From Tetraselmis striata (Eukaryota; Chlorophyta; Chlorodendrophyceae; Chlorodendrales; Chlorodendraceae), in assembly GCA_006384855.1 (NCBI GenBank), contig VCJN01002371.1, positions 186,001 to 250,000 on the forward strand: a stretch of DNA of 64,000 bases, in the 5' to 3' direction. The notes beneath the pieces are model-generated. The model did no database searches, was not told the origin of the DNA, and worked only from the letters and a program-made list of their open reading frames with translations. Positions 12,263 through 24,507 of this stretch are shown here, in pieces. The position numbers and the translations under genes were made by a program. Within the stretch, counting starts at the first letter, position 1, and each line of letters begins with the position of its first letter.

Positions 12263-13087
12263 AAATTGAAATTGAAATTGATTACAACGTCTAGTCTGCT
12301 TCATCCACACGCTCAGACTGAGTTGTTCTTAGGACTTGCTATCTCTAACCGCAGTGGTAAACACGAGTGTTATCATAGTTCAAGCTATCGCCCATCCTCT
12401 TATGTTTCCTATCCCCTCCTCCGTCCAGTGGGCTATGGCTAAGACAGCAGCGCCCCCATACAGTCATTACGTAAGTCAGACCCATCCCATCCAGAGCTCA
12501 GCAGGCACGCTAAGGCAGCGTGAGGTGTCCCGCTTGCTGCTACTGAGGTGTGATGGGGAGGGGAGCTGACCGGAGTAGCTGCATGGTGCTCAGTATTTTT
12601 GTACCGCTGAGCCGGCTAGCTTGGGGGGGTGGGGGCTACAATGCCCTCCATTTCCAATCTTTTTTGGCACAGTATACTGCGTTTAATGGCATGATTATGA
12701 CTTCGTCTCGTGCATGTACCAAGCCCGCGGGTCGGGCGATACACTGTTTGTAATACTTGCGGGGAATAGTGCTTGTAAATTCGAAAACTGCATTCCGGGC
12801 GTACCGGCTAAAAAGTCCTTGGGTTGAGGCGCTGGCATTCGCGGGCCTGCGTCCGGCTTGGGGTTGGGTGCCTTGCCTGCGGAGCATCCACATATGGCCC
12901 ACCTGCGGCTGCTCCCGGGGGAGCTGGCCATGGTGCATCGCCGACTGGCTGGTCGGCTGTAGTCGGCGCCGGTTGGTGAATAGTCGCCGGCCTCTCCAGC
13001 CTACGCAGGTGCATGGCTGCGACGAGTTTCGCGTCGAATCTCGTGTTAGTGGCGCGGAAAAGGCCAAAGGAAAAAGGCCAAAGAAAA

Positions 13088-13233
13088 GGCCAAAACGCGA
13101 GCAAAAAGGTACTGTACCACGAGGTCCTAGGATTAGGGCTAGGATTAGGGCTCACTTTGCTCGGATTAGGGCTCAAAAACAGAGCCAAAACACGGTGCGC
13201 GTGATACATTACCTTTTTGCTCGCGTTTTGGCC
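13088..13233. repeat. Perfect 24-bp inverted repeat with 98-bp loop
   Basis: Arms at 13088-13111 and 13210-13233 are exact reverse complements (arm begins GGCCAAAACGCGAGC). The loop holds repeated GGATTAGGGCT words that look like degenerate telomere repeat. It could be a small foldback element or part of a larger transposon. Confidence 0.8.
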
Positions 13234-13614
13234 CCCTCCCTCCAGCTCTGCTCACCCCTGTCGGAGAGGCGGCAGCCGGCATAGGGGCGCGTCGGGTCAC
13301 CGCCCGGACGTCGTGAGTTGATGTGTGTGCCCCGAGCTTGGGGCCGAGGGTACGGATCGGGTTCAGAGGGATACGGCGCATGTCGACCCCCTTCGCACGG
13401 TTGCGGGTCGCCAGATCGCTGGATAGCAGGGCGACTTGTGTGGCACAGCCGGTACCAGGGGGAAGATCGATTGGGGGCTGGCGGGACTGGCGGCGCAAAA
13501 CGCGGCGGAGACGGCGGATAGCAGGTGGGAGTTGGATGCCTGTGAATTCCTTTGCGGCAATGGTAGTTGGGATTTTGGGGGGTTGGGCTCTGTGTGAACC
13601 TTGTGTGCCTCCAA

Positions 13615-13665
13615 TCTTCATTTGTCGCGGCGCACCCACCATGGGGTCACGCCGCGACCCCCCCC
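13615..13665. repeat. Dispersed hairpin repeat, copy 2
   Basis: Second copy of the TTTGTCGCGGCGCACCCACC word of 9668-9723, followed by GTCACGCCGCGACC and then a poly-C run of about 24 bases. Confidence 0.6.
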
Positions 13666-13889
13666 CCCCCCCCCCCCCCCCCCGCCCCCCCTCCGCACTT
13701 CGTTTAATTTAGCGGGTCGGCCTCTTTGGCTTTCTGTCCCCTCCCAAAACACTAACTAATAAAGCCAAAGGACATTTTCAGCAATGTGCCTGCGCCTCCT
13801 CCCTCCCTTAACATCATCGTTATCTAGTGTAGCTTTCACGCGTTCTGCGCGGTATCGCTACCGGTACCTGTAGGTACGGGTACTTGTAT

Positions 13890-14075
13890 GATATAAACTA
13901 GTTAATGGGGTTTCCTCCCTTGACCTAACCACTTTTCAGCTACAAGTGCTGCTCAGTGGTACGGGAACTAGGCACCTGTCGTTGCGCCCTTTTTGGGTGC
14001 AGCACGAGTAGACATAAAAGCAGCCATAACAGTTGAGCATGCCATCTTCCAGTTTTCGCTGCGTTACACGCAGCG
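13890..14075 (+). repeat. Direct repeat A, left copy
   Basis: Contains TTCAGCTACAAGTGCTGCTC, CTTTTTGGGTGCAGCAC and GACATAAAAGCAGCCATAA, all shared with 16835-17002. Ends in the palindrome CGCTGCGTTACACGCAGCG. Confidence 0.85.
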
Positions 14076-14189
14076 ATGTTAAAACTGTCTCGTGACCTGT
14101 TGCGAGCAAGGTCACCCCATGTTGTTCAAGACCACACCCGGCTCACCAGCCGTGTGTGATATTCTCATCCGTACGTCCGTGCGTTACCA

Positions 14190-15075
14190 TGCTAGATGGA
14201 GAAGAACCCGTTGTTGAGCCGACGCTCGAATCGCTACACGCAAACGTGAAGGCCCAGTCTACATTGCTGCGCGAGCTTGCAACAACGTTGGCCCAATTCA
14301 CGGCTCGTGATCGCGTTGTTGATGGAGACGGGGCACATCGTACATGGCTCCGGTTCCGGGCAGCGCATCGCAGGACAGCGAACAGGCAGCGGGGGAGCCT
14401 CATAGCGCCCCGACTTGCTAGAGCTATCCCAGAGCGGCCTAGTCGGAGCAAAATCCGTGAGTGACGAGGATGACCTCGCGGTGCCCGAGCTACTGCAGCG
14501 AGCAGAGTCTGGTTACGAGGCCGTTCGACCGGTCAGCGGAGTGCCTAGACTCTTCCCCCTGAGCACCGACCTAACGAGCGGGTACCTCAAGCAGGATGTA
14601 TGACGGCGTCTGCCGGCCCAAGAGGAGTATCTATGTATGTCGTGTTTCGGCGCCCACATGGCCGCACTTTTCGTGGCTCTTGACGAGCTGCTGCCCTACG
14701 TTCTTGCTGCAAAACATGACTTCACCCCCTACATACCTCGCGAGAGCTCGGAACCACGCCGAAGCTATCGACAAGGCGTTTCGCTTTCGTTTGGCCTTCC
14801 TACGGAGGCTTAATGAGGTCAAGCGTGTGCACGGTGACCAAGGTGTCCGACGTGCTGCGAGCCCAGCCCTTTCAGCCTGCTTCTGAGCATTTGGGTTCCG
14901 CGATTTTTGGGGATCTCATGAGGGACTACGAGCGTCGCGTCTTCGAAGCGACAGTTGCTAGCAACGCAAAAGCAACCGCTACTGCTCGGGTAGCGGCTGC
15001 GGCTGCATGGCGCGAGCGTTGACGAGGACGTGGTGGTGGACGCGGGCGTGGCGGCGAAGGTGAGTACGAGTGACG
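14190..15075 (+). pseudogene. Gag-like gene remnant of the recombinase element
   Basis: The frame opening at ATG 14190 has a predicted coiled coil (LESLHANVKAQSTLLRELAT) and is broken near 14460. Later pieces, in other frames, read LPYVLAAKHDFTPYIPRE (near 14690) and, at 14880-15020, an acidic-to-basic stretch followed by a GRGGGRGRGG tail, typical of nucleic-acid-binding Gag ends. At least two frameshifts separate them. Function by position and composition only. Confidence 0.45.
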
Positions 15076-15659
15076 GTGTGGGGCACCTTTCGTCGGAGCT
15101 GCTGGAGCTTTGCGAGGCCACCTTTCGGTGACCGCCGCAAAGCACACCCTAGCAGCTCAACGACGGGATGAGCGCCCTATGTCAGGACCTAATCCCCCAC
15201 TTTACAGACTTCATTTAGACCGTCCTCGGCGCGGCGCTTCTTACAGGTACAGCCGAGTGCGGCTCAACCATCCGCACACATGCACATGGCGGCTCAAATC
15301 AACCAACCGCCTCCCGTACCATCTCGTCAATGCGTCCGTCGGTTGTCACGCACACTGCGTGTTACAACTGGTTCGCAACGACCAAGCTTCGCGCGTGTAC
15401 GTTACGCGCGTGACGGGCGCTACGAGCGCGAAGAACGCGCGGGGCGGCCCTCTTACATGAACCTAGCCCCGCAAACTCGTGCTACCGCAAACCCGTCCAG
15501 CAACTACCGGCCAACCGCCGGGAACCTAACCGTTGCTGCCAAGTGCTTTGCTAACAGTAGTCGCTCCCCTGGCACTCTGTCGGTAAAACGACGCACTTAC
15601 GTAATTGACGAGCCCGAAGCTGTCGCTCCCTGGGCTGCTTCACTGCGATCTCGACTGCA

Positions 15660-16712
15660 GGATGCTTTCGGCTCAGACGAGTTAGGGCAGCGGACGCTAC
15701 GCTCGACCTGCTCTCCAGCTCCCTCACCGCTCACACACTCAAGAGTTATGCTGGCAGACTGTCTCAATTCGCGGAGTTCTGCCACGATTCCGAGAACATC
15801 AGCCCGCAGGAGGCGACCACTGCAACTGTCGTCTGGTGCGTTGCCTGGATTGGTGAGCGAGGGCACATTGGGGCTAAGTCGCTGAAGCCCTAGCTACCCG
15901 TCTGCAATCAACACGTTCTTCGAGCTGCACAACCTCGACCCAATCGCCAAGGACAGACTGCACCTTACTGCAGCTAGGCGTGGCATGCTGCTGCGCCAAC
16001 GCCGTCTTGAAGCCGCCCCTTTGCGAGTCCCTTTGTGTGCTGATGTAGCTTACAACTTCGTCGAGAGGGCCGAGGTGATTGTATGTGTCTGCTCCCACCA
16101 CAGAGTACCAGCACAACTTCCGAGCCCTCGTGGCCTTGGTTGTCAACTTCATATTTTTTGCCAGAGGACTTCCTGGCTTGTCTTGCCGAGTGCGGGACGT
16201 GCATTTCGACGATTACAACATTACCTTGCAGGTGTACCGCGAGAAAGGTCGCGCCGGCCGACGGGGTCCCGGCGACCTGCGCGTGCTTCTCCTTCCGGCG
16301 GGTGTCGGAACACCCCCAAGTTGCACGTCTTATGCACCACTTCATCGACCAGCACGTACAGTCTGCCCCCTTGGTTTCTGTTGCCTTGGCTGAGACAAAC
16401 TTCAAGGCGGTCACCCCAAGCGAGTAGTCAAAGCTTGGACCGCCGCTACAATGTCGGACTGGCTGTCTACAACTGTTCGTCTTGTCGGTGCTGCCCCTCT
16501 CGCTGGCTGGCACTTCCTGGACCCCACACATCCTTCGCAAGGGAGCATCGTCTGCCGCCAACGCCATCGGAGCTCCATTGTCCCACATTCGCTACCAAGG
16601 CGGCCGGGCCACTAACTCCGAGGTCGTTCTGGACTACATCGACCCCAACGTTCTTCCTTCACCTAGCGCATGGTTCTTCTTTGGCCACATCGCCCCCCTC
16701 CGCCACTTTTAA
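15660..16712 (+). pseudogene. Tyrosine recombinase (phage-integrase fold) remnant
   Basis: The N-terminal core-binding part (HTLKSYAGRLSQFAEFCHDS, near 15730) and catalytic part lie in different frames. The catalytic half shows FFARG near box I, a YREKGRAGRRG beta-strand region, then, after a frameshift near 16480, HILRKGASSAANAIGAP (the HxxR box) and a final VLDYIDP with the candidate nucleophile Tyr. This order matches YR enzymes of DIRS and Crypton elements. Frame changes near 15880, 16080 and 16480 make the copy inactive as read. Expected to catalyse strand exchange for integration of a circular intermediate. Confidence 0.7.
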
Positions 16713-16810
16713 CATGACTCCGCAGCGGTGGCCTTCCCGGTGCCTCCGTCATGACCTGGCGCTACCCCTTCTCCGTCAATCCACCGCTCTCTCCGTTCGC
16801 TCATAACTGG

Positions 16811-17123
16811 CAAAACCAGACTCAACATTGAAATGATCTAAACTAGCTTAGATTTGCTCCCTTGACCTACCGCTTTCAGCTACAAGTGCTGCTCACTGGT
16901 ACCTGTCGTTGCGCCCTTTTTGGGTGCAGCACAAGTAGACATAAAAGCAGCCATAATAGTTGAGCCTGCCATCTTCCAATTTTCGCTGCGTTCCACGCAG
17001 CGCCCTCCCTGACTCCGTTTTCCCTCCACGCTTTTCACTTTACCTTCCCGCCAATTTCGGCTCTTGACCGTGTAAAACAGCATGCGCGACCTTTTTGACA
17101 AAACCAGACTCAATTTTGAAATG
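16811..17123 (+). repeat. Right-end repeat block B-A-B
   Basis: B copies at 16811-16835 and 17099-17123 share CAAAACCAGACTCAA and TTGAAATG. The second A copy lies between them (16835-17002) and is followed by about 95 bp of pyrimidine-rich sequence. Confidence 0.7.
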
Positions 17124-17344
17124 CGGACAAGTACAACACGACGGCTGGCGCGCCACTGTGCCAGTGCTGGGGACAAGGATTACTAATTTAGGGATGCCTG
17201 CCACGTCCGATAGATGTGGGTTAACGATGGAGAGGTAACAGTAAAAGTAAAGTTCGCCCCGGGACATCGGCCGAAGCCGCCCCAGCACTTGACCTCTTGC
17301 GCCAACTGCAGTCGTAGGTCTGACATAGCCCACATACCATTGCC

Positions 17345-17495
17345 TCATTCGAACCCCGAAGGGCTAATGCATCACCTGGGTTAACCCGGGACACGCCGGG
17401 CCGATATTGCCGAAATACATTGGCCAGGAATCGAACCCAGAACCTCTCGCGTACCGATGGAGAGGTATCAGCCATCATCCCGCCCTTCGCCAGCA
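17345..17495 (-). other. tRNA-like (possible SINE) fragment with two B-box words
   Basis: On the minus strand TGGGTTCGATTCCTGGCCA (17422-17440) and GGGGTTCGAATG (17346-17357) both match the RNA polymerase III B box. An A-box-like GGCTGATACC lies about 40 nt upstream of the first. No matching acceptor stem could be drawn, so this is not called a functional tRNA. The word CGATGGAGAGGTA occurs at 17226 and 17455, suggesting a partial duplication. Confidence 0.3.
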
Positions 17496-17958
17496 AGCAC
17501 CATTGCGCACCACATGATGCCTGAGTGCATCTACTAGGCTGAGATGATGAGAATGGCACGACAACCCCAAACTTCCACCACCCCTGTGTCGCGACCGCAG
17601 ACGAGGAGCCGACGCAGATAACCCCCAAAACACTGTGTGCAGAGGGCGGCGAGAAACCATACATGGTTCCTTTGCTTCGCTTGGATGCTTTCAGACCTCA
17701 CAGTGTGATGCATCTCTGGCGGTCTTCCGTGTGGCCGGAGCCAGGAGGCATGCTGTCTAATTGCTATGTAGGTGGAGGGGGGGAGGGGGGGGTGGGGCAT
17801 TGTGGAGGGGGCATTGTTGCTTGCATTGATTCTCCGCTATGCGCGTAAACTCCTGCAACCCAATTTCACTGCAAAAACACAGGCCCCCTTGGGGATGAGG
17901 GGCAGGTCAGCATCCGGCCAGTCACGAGTCGTGGAGTAAGCACAAATGCCTCACGGCC

Positions 17959-20900
17959 TCACACAGCGGCGGAGCACTCGGTGATGTGGGCGCGCGCCAG
18001 ATTGCGCGTGAGCGCCATCCGCACGACCGCCATTGTCATGGTGTCATCGGCGGCAGGCTTGCTGGCGCCCAGCTGCGCGAGGCGCACGTCCGCCAGGCGC
18101 TCCTGCAGTAGCCGGGTGTCCTCCAGCGAGAACAGCGGCGGCGAGGTGGCCTCCAGCAGCGGCACCGCCTTGAAGACGATGGCGGGCCAGAGGCGGCGCG
18201 GCGCGACGCCGGGCTGGAGCAGCGCCAGGAGGGCCTCGCGCGCGGCGTGCAGCGCCGGCGAGGTGCCTGCGAGAGATAGGGCGGCAGGGCAGCATGAGGT
18301 CAGCCGTGGAATGGAATGGGCGGGTCTCTACTCCCGCAGCGATTGTTGGAGACAAGGCATGCCACTGTTGACATCCCTGGCGCAACGGCGGGGTCACCAT
18401 GTCCCTGGTCCGCGATATCACCTGACAACCTAGTAAACAACCTAGTAGCCGGTAGCCATTCCCTAGCGAGATCCACACGCGATTCTCAATGTCTAAAGAG
18501 ACGTTGACCCTGAGGCACGCATCAATCCTGACAGGCAATCTGTTCGCCCGTCTCTCTCATCTGATAAAAGGCACCCGCACCGCCACCAGGAGGCAGGTGT
18601 GAGGGGGGGGGGGCTTCACCATCAAGTGCCTTGTCGCTCTGCGCCGCGGTTTGAAGCGCTGCGTACAGCTGGTGGTACCTGCAGAGGGCACAGGGTGGGG
18701 CAGCGGGGCGGCGGCTCAGCGGCTCACAAACGCAAGAGGACGACGCCCGGCCAGGCTGAGCCCCCCCCCCCCCCCCCCCCCCCCCGCGCGCCATAGGGAG
18801 GCAGTGGCGCGGCCGCCACCTGAGGAGGAACTCGAGCGAGGCGCGCCCCTGCGGCTCGAGGCACAGGCTGCCGCCGCCCGCTGCGGCGCCGCCCTTGCTG
18901 CCAAACGCGGTGCCCTGGCTCTGAAGCAGCGACGCCACCTCTGCCAGGCCCGCCACCGGCGCGACGTCGGAGCTCGAGTTCTGCACGCGGCAAGGCGGGC
19001 GGGAGTGGCGGCGCGGCCGGCCATCCGGTCAGAATGAGCCGATCAGCACGGCGCCATGGCCGAGGTCGCCCACCGCCTGCAAACGGTGCTGTTGTGTGAA
19101 ATGCAGCACGTTGACGCCCCTCCAGAGGATACGCTTAGGTGACGGCATCGCTTATGTGGTACAGCAGATGCTCGCGGATGTCATATGTGGCCTCACTCTG
19201 AGGGTTGTCTTCCCGGCTCGTTGAGGTGGGTGTGTTGGCACCGCTGGGCAGGTGAAGGGGTGGCCGGAGGGATCCCTCTTTGTAGCGTAAACGGCGGACA
19301 TGCTGATGGGGTGTATTTAGGGCGGGGACACCCCCCCCGGCGCGACTATACCGGCGTTTCTATTTGACCATGCCCTATTTTTTGAATCTCACGTCTGAAG
19401 GAGCGAATGGCGGATGAATGGCGCGCAAGGGAGGAACGACAGGATGCCCGCGCCCCTGCCCTGGAGGCAAGCATCCGCGGTACACTGGGCCTATCTCGTG
19501 ATTGCACTGACGCCGGGAGAGTCACGCTCAGCGGGGGACGGGATCACCGCAGGGTTAGGTTAGGGCTTTAGTAGGTCTTTTGGGCTTGAAGATTATCGCA
19601 GGGCTTAGAGGTTCACGGGATCGCCGACAGATTAGCTCAAGGGCTCTCAGGGTTCAGTGGCGGCCGGCCAGGGGAGGGCACCTGCAGCGCCGCCTCTGCC
19701 TCCGCCACCAGCGCCCGGACCGCAATGCCGGCGCGCCGTCCGTCGTGCCCCGCCAGCAGCCAGTGCAGCGCCGCGCCCAGGCGGCCCTCCTGCCACGCGA
19801 GCGCGCCCATCGCGCGGCAAAGGCTGGCGCCGGTGCCTGCGAGGGGGCCGCCGTGGTACGTGCACACCGCCAGCGCCTGCGGGTTTGGGGATTCACGGGC
19901 GAGGGGGAGCTCAGCGGGAAATCGAGTGGCGGCAGGCCGGACGCCCCCGCGAGCGCCGATACCACTACAATACCACAAGACTGCAAAGTCCCGGGACAAC
20001 AAGTGGCCTTCAGGGGGCTGCTGGCTACGGGCTGCGGCTGATCCTACGCGGGTACACGCAGCCGGGCCGAGAGACGGCTGGCCTGTGTAGTTGGAGGACT
20101 GGCAGGCATTCAAAAGTTGTAACAACAGTCAACTTCAATGTGGGACGGCATGATGGAAATGAAACAGACAAAGAAACCCCCGACGTTCACAAGGCTTGGC
20201 ATCGCACTGCGGTGGCTATTAAGGCAATGTCACATGTACAGGTCTACAGATAGACAGACATGAATACGTACGCACACTCCTTCCATGTCGCTCACACACG
20301 CAGGTGTAAGTTGCGCCGTTCCGTCGTCAGGGGAGTGGGCGACCGATGGGGCCCGCCGACCTTGTGCGCCAGGGGGCTGTCGCCGCCCGGGACGGTGACA
20401 GGCAGGCGCTCCAGCAGCAGCTTCATCGCGGGCGCGCCGTGCGCTGGGCACCACGCCAGGTACTGCGTCGCCAGGCGCCAGGTGGCCGGGTAGGGCATGA
20501 GCGACAGCGCGTAGTCCAGCAGGTAGTGCTCCACCTGCAACACATCAGCAGGACCTCGCGGCGCGTCAGCTCTGGGCCCATCAGATAGGGCTTAATTAAA
20601 GCCAGCCGGTTCACACAACCTCGGACTCTATGGCCCAGCCGGTGGTCAATACCAGGGGCTCACAATACCCTAGTATGCAAATTGACAGAGAAATACTTGC
20701 GAACCCAAAAGAAAAATTTTGGGTTTGATGACTTCTCGGACATTCGAGTCTAGGTTTTAATAACCTAGAACTAAGTCCGGAACATCCTACTTTCATCTCA
20801 TTCCATGTTTGCTGCTTGCTAAACCCTGCCCGCCTGCGTGTTGAAACCGGAACAAGGGGTTTACGGAAACAGACTAGGGTTTGGGGGTGCAGCCCTAGCG

Positions 20901-23900
20901 CCCCACCTGGCTGCAGCCGTGGAACTCCAGGGGCGTGTACAGCATCGCCTGGGCGCGCGCGCCGCCCATGCTGAGCAGGTCCGGCACGTGCGCCAGCAGC
21001 CACGGCGTGGTGGCGGGCCCCGCCTGCAGCGCCGCCATCACCGTCTGCGGGTCGCAGTCGGCGGCGGCCTCGAGCAGCCGGCGCAGGTGGGCGCCCCAGG
21101 GCTCGCTGGGCCCCTCGGCGGAGAGCTCCACGCAGCGGTCCATCAGCGGCTTGAACTCCACCTGCGCGACCACCCAAGGGCACATGGCAAAGACCAGGCA
21201 GACCCTCAGCCAAGCCCTAATAAGCCCTCAGTCAAACTCTGTGAGAGCAATCCTCATGTAGAGGTGTAAACCCTAACCAAAGCCCAATACCAAGCCTTTA
21301 ACCTTCAGCCTAGCCCCAACATCCTGCCATGCCCTAAACCATCATTGAGGTCATGCAACCTATAGACCATGCAAGGGTCTACACTATTTCCCACGTATGG
21401 CTACGCCAAGCCCTATGCCCTCAGTCAAGCCCTACGTACATTTTCAAGCCCTGTTAGATCCTACCTGGGAACTCGACATCCCCTGCTTTACTGAAACCCC
21501 CTGAGCATAGGGCGCAATTAGAAAACCGAAACGACAAGACCCTAAAACCACCCTAGCACTCGGCTTTCCAATGGAGTCCAAAGCCTTGACCCTGATTAAA
21601 CCCTGAGTAAGCTGCCCGTGATTGCAGCGTACCTGTGAGTTTTAAAGCTTCGGTTGACAGATGAACGATCTTAAAGGTTTAGTTAGGGTCGTCTTACGGA
21701 GTTAAAGGGATACAGGGCGCCAGGGGGGAGGGTCTGCTTGCCTGCGGCTTAAGGTGCGGGTAGCAGTGCAGGACCTCCGCGATGAAAAGCTCCAGCCACG
21801 AGCTGGCAGCGCGGCGCAGCACGCCCTCGTCGCCCGACAGCAGCATGAGCAGCTCCTTGAGCCCGCTGGCGGTGGTGGGCGACGCCGCGGCGCACGCGTC
21901 CCACATCTCCTGGTGCTCCCCCGCGTACAGCACCGCCTGCGCCGCGGACCGGAGCAGCGCCGAGCGTCAGAGGCTGCCAGGTCCCCGGCCCGCAGTGGGG
22001 GTACTTATGTTTGGTCCGTAGCGCCATGGCTGGGACGACGTGGTTGGGGGAAGGCAGTGGTGCGCTGAGACCCGGGTCATGGACATGTGGAGGAGCAAGG
22101 GGGCTTATACTTCTCATGCATCGTGAATGTCGTAGATTTGCAGTGTCCGCATGAGAATGGTGGGGAGGGAGGGGGACTCCATGCGAGAGTGCTTCAGGAG
22201 CAAGCCCGAGCACCTCTGCCCCCCCCTCCCCCCTCACTCCACACAGTCACAGCCCATAAACAACCCGAGGCCAACCCCCATGTGCTGAGAATTGATCCCT
22301 GGTAGGGCACAAGGCACCCTGACGGCGGCGGGTGGCCGCCTACCCCTGGCCTGCTCTCATGCCGTGTGGAGGGCCAATTAGGGGGGGGGGGGGGGGGAGG
22401 GGGGGGGGGGGGGGGGGGGGCATTGTAGGGTTATGGGTTTAACCTGAACCCGGCACTGAGCAAGTAGGTTTTGCGTATGGCTGGACGCAGCGGCGCCGCA
22501 CCTGGCACTGCCGCACCCAGGCGTCGCGGTACTGCAGGAACTCCGGCAGCGCGTGGAAGGCGCGCCCCGTGACATCGGCGGTGCCCTCGCGGCAAAAGTG
22601 CGGGATGCTGCGCGTGATGGTCTGCACCACCTGCACTCCCAGGGCACCCGAGACAATGGGCGGCGGGGAGGTGCGTTCAGCAGCCGATTCAACCGGGGGC
22701 ACAGGAACGGAGGGGCCGGGCAGAGGCGGAGCGATCCGCACTCTGTGCTGCGCTGGATGGGTGCCTACAGCCGCTACATCTTCAGGGTAAAGTATAATGT
22801 TGTCAGCCACCACCGATGGCGACAGAGACATTTCCCGTTGCAAGGGATTGGCAAGCTATGACCTAAAACCTCACTCCATACTAGGGATTCAGCCTGGGCT
22901 AACTAGGACCTCACACTCATCACTCAAGATCTGCCTGCCCGGCTTGCCCAGCATGGCGTCTGGTTTGCAACACAGGCTGGAAGCAGTGCAAGTGAAAGTG
23001 GGGCTCGTGGGCCCGGGAAGGGGGGGGGGGTGATCTTGGTCGGGGGGGGGGGGGGGGGGGGGGTAGGGTGAAGGGTTTGGGGGTTTTCAAACTCTAAAAC
23101 CCTAAGTGCCCCCGCAGGCGGGCAGGCAGACAGGAAGGCGCGCCCACCTCAAGGGCCTCAATTTGCTCCTGCCAGCCCTCCGCGCGCGCGTCGCCCAGGC
23201 CGGCGCGCCGCCAGGCTGAGTGCCAGCTGAGCAGGTCCTCCGCCATGCCCATCCAGCCCAGCGCGACCGCACGGAGCAGGCAGGGCCAGTACAGCGGGTG
23301 GCTCTCCAGGCCGCCGGAGGAGGCGGCGCCCTGCGGCAAGTAAACCCTGAAATCAGGATCTAGGGTTTCACGCACCTGATCCACGAGAACCATGCCTTTG
23401 GACCGGCGCATACAACATCAGCATGCAGTAAGGGCTAGCTATACCATAACCTATTATTTTGTTGCAGGCAGGCCATTTGATTGCCATCAGCGCTGTGGGT
23501 CGATGCCTCCGCGCCTCCAGATGCATTCCCTATAACATAATGCTCTGCCTGACAGCTTCCTGTGCTGAACAAGTGGTGCTGGGGGCCCGCGACTGTATGG
23601 GGGCGGGGAAGAGGATCGCTAGGGGGGCGCCGCCATGGGCCCTGCACCCCCGCTCCCACCGGGCCAGAGGCTACCCCCCCATCCCCACCAGGCCGGCATA
23701 GCGCACCTCAAACGCCTCACGCCGCAGCTCCGCCCAGGGGTTGCTGCCGGCCGGCATCTCCTCCGACACCAGGCCAAGCACGGCCCAGTTGCGCCGGGTC
23801 CACTGGGCGATGTCCTCCGTCACGATGTCCTGCGCGCCGCGAGGAGTCATCCCAGATGCAGGTGCAGGATAGGGGTGAAACTGCCTCAGTGCCCCCCCCC

Positions 23901-24467
23901 CCCCCCCCCCACTGCGCGCCCTCCCCTCCTCCCCTTCCCCGACTGCACTTCCTCTTGCGACCCCGGTCTTGCTCCACCGCTTGGGGCTTTGCCACAGGCA
24001 CGCGGCGCACCCGAGTAGAGCCCTTCTGCACAAAGAACAGCTCGAGCAGCTCCCACACCGCGCGCTGCCAGGCCACCACAACGTCATCTGTCACAAGTGT
24101 GCCGCTGTCCAGCGCCTCCAGGGACACTTGCTCCGGCGGCTCCCTACAGGAGACCGGGGGGGGGGAAGGGGGGGGGGGGGAGGGGGGGGGCGGGGCATCA
24201 AGGCCTGTGGCAACCACAGCAGGTGGGCGCAGGCAGCAGGCAGCAGGGGAGGGGGCGCCCACCGGAGCCCATCCGCGCGGCCCATCGCACTGGCCACCGC
24301 TGCGCTGTAGCGCCCCACCTCGCCCGCCCACTCCGCTGAGCGGCCACCACCTGCCGCCAACCGGGCACATCAGGCACTGTGGGCGGGCTCCTCTTCCCCC
24401 CTCCGGAGCAGTTGGGATGTCAGGGCGGGCGTTCAGCAGCGGCAAGGGACTACGTGGGAGGGAAGGG

Positions 24468-24507
<40 letters not shown>

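Larger units (their letters stand above)
13890..17123 (+). mobile_element. Tyrosine-recombinase element with split direct repeats (DIRS/PAT-like), decayed
   Basis: A repeat (A) lies at 13890-14075 and again at 16835-17002. A second short repeat (B, AAAACCAGACTCAA...TTGAAATG) lies at 16811-16835 and 17099-17123. The order A, genes, B, A, B is the split-direct-repeat layout known for PAT-type DIRS elements. Between the repeats are a Gag-like frame and a tyrosine recombinase, both broken by frameshifts. No reverse transcriptase was found in the 2.7-kb interior, so the copy is either a non-autonomous derivative or a Crypton-like element. Each A copy carries a hairpin-forming CGCTGCG...CGCAGCG end. 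Confidence 0.65.

Noticed and set aside
17345..17495. Functional tRNA gene
   Set aside because: The B box is good but no 7-bp acceptor stem or anticodon arm could be drawn; kept only as a tRNA-like fragment.
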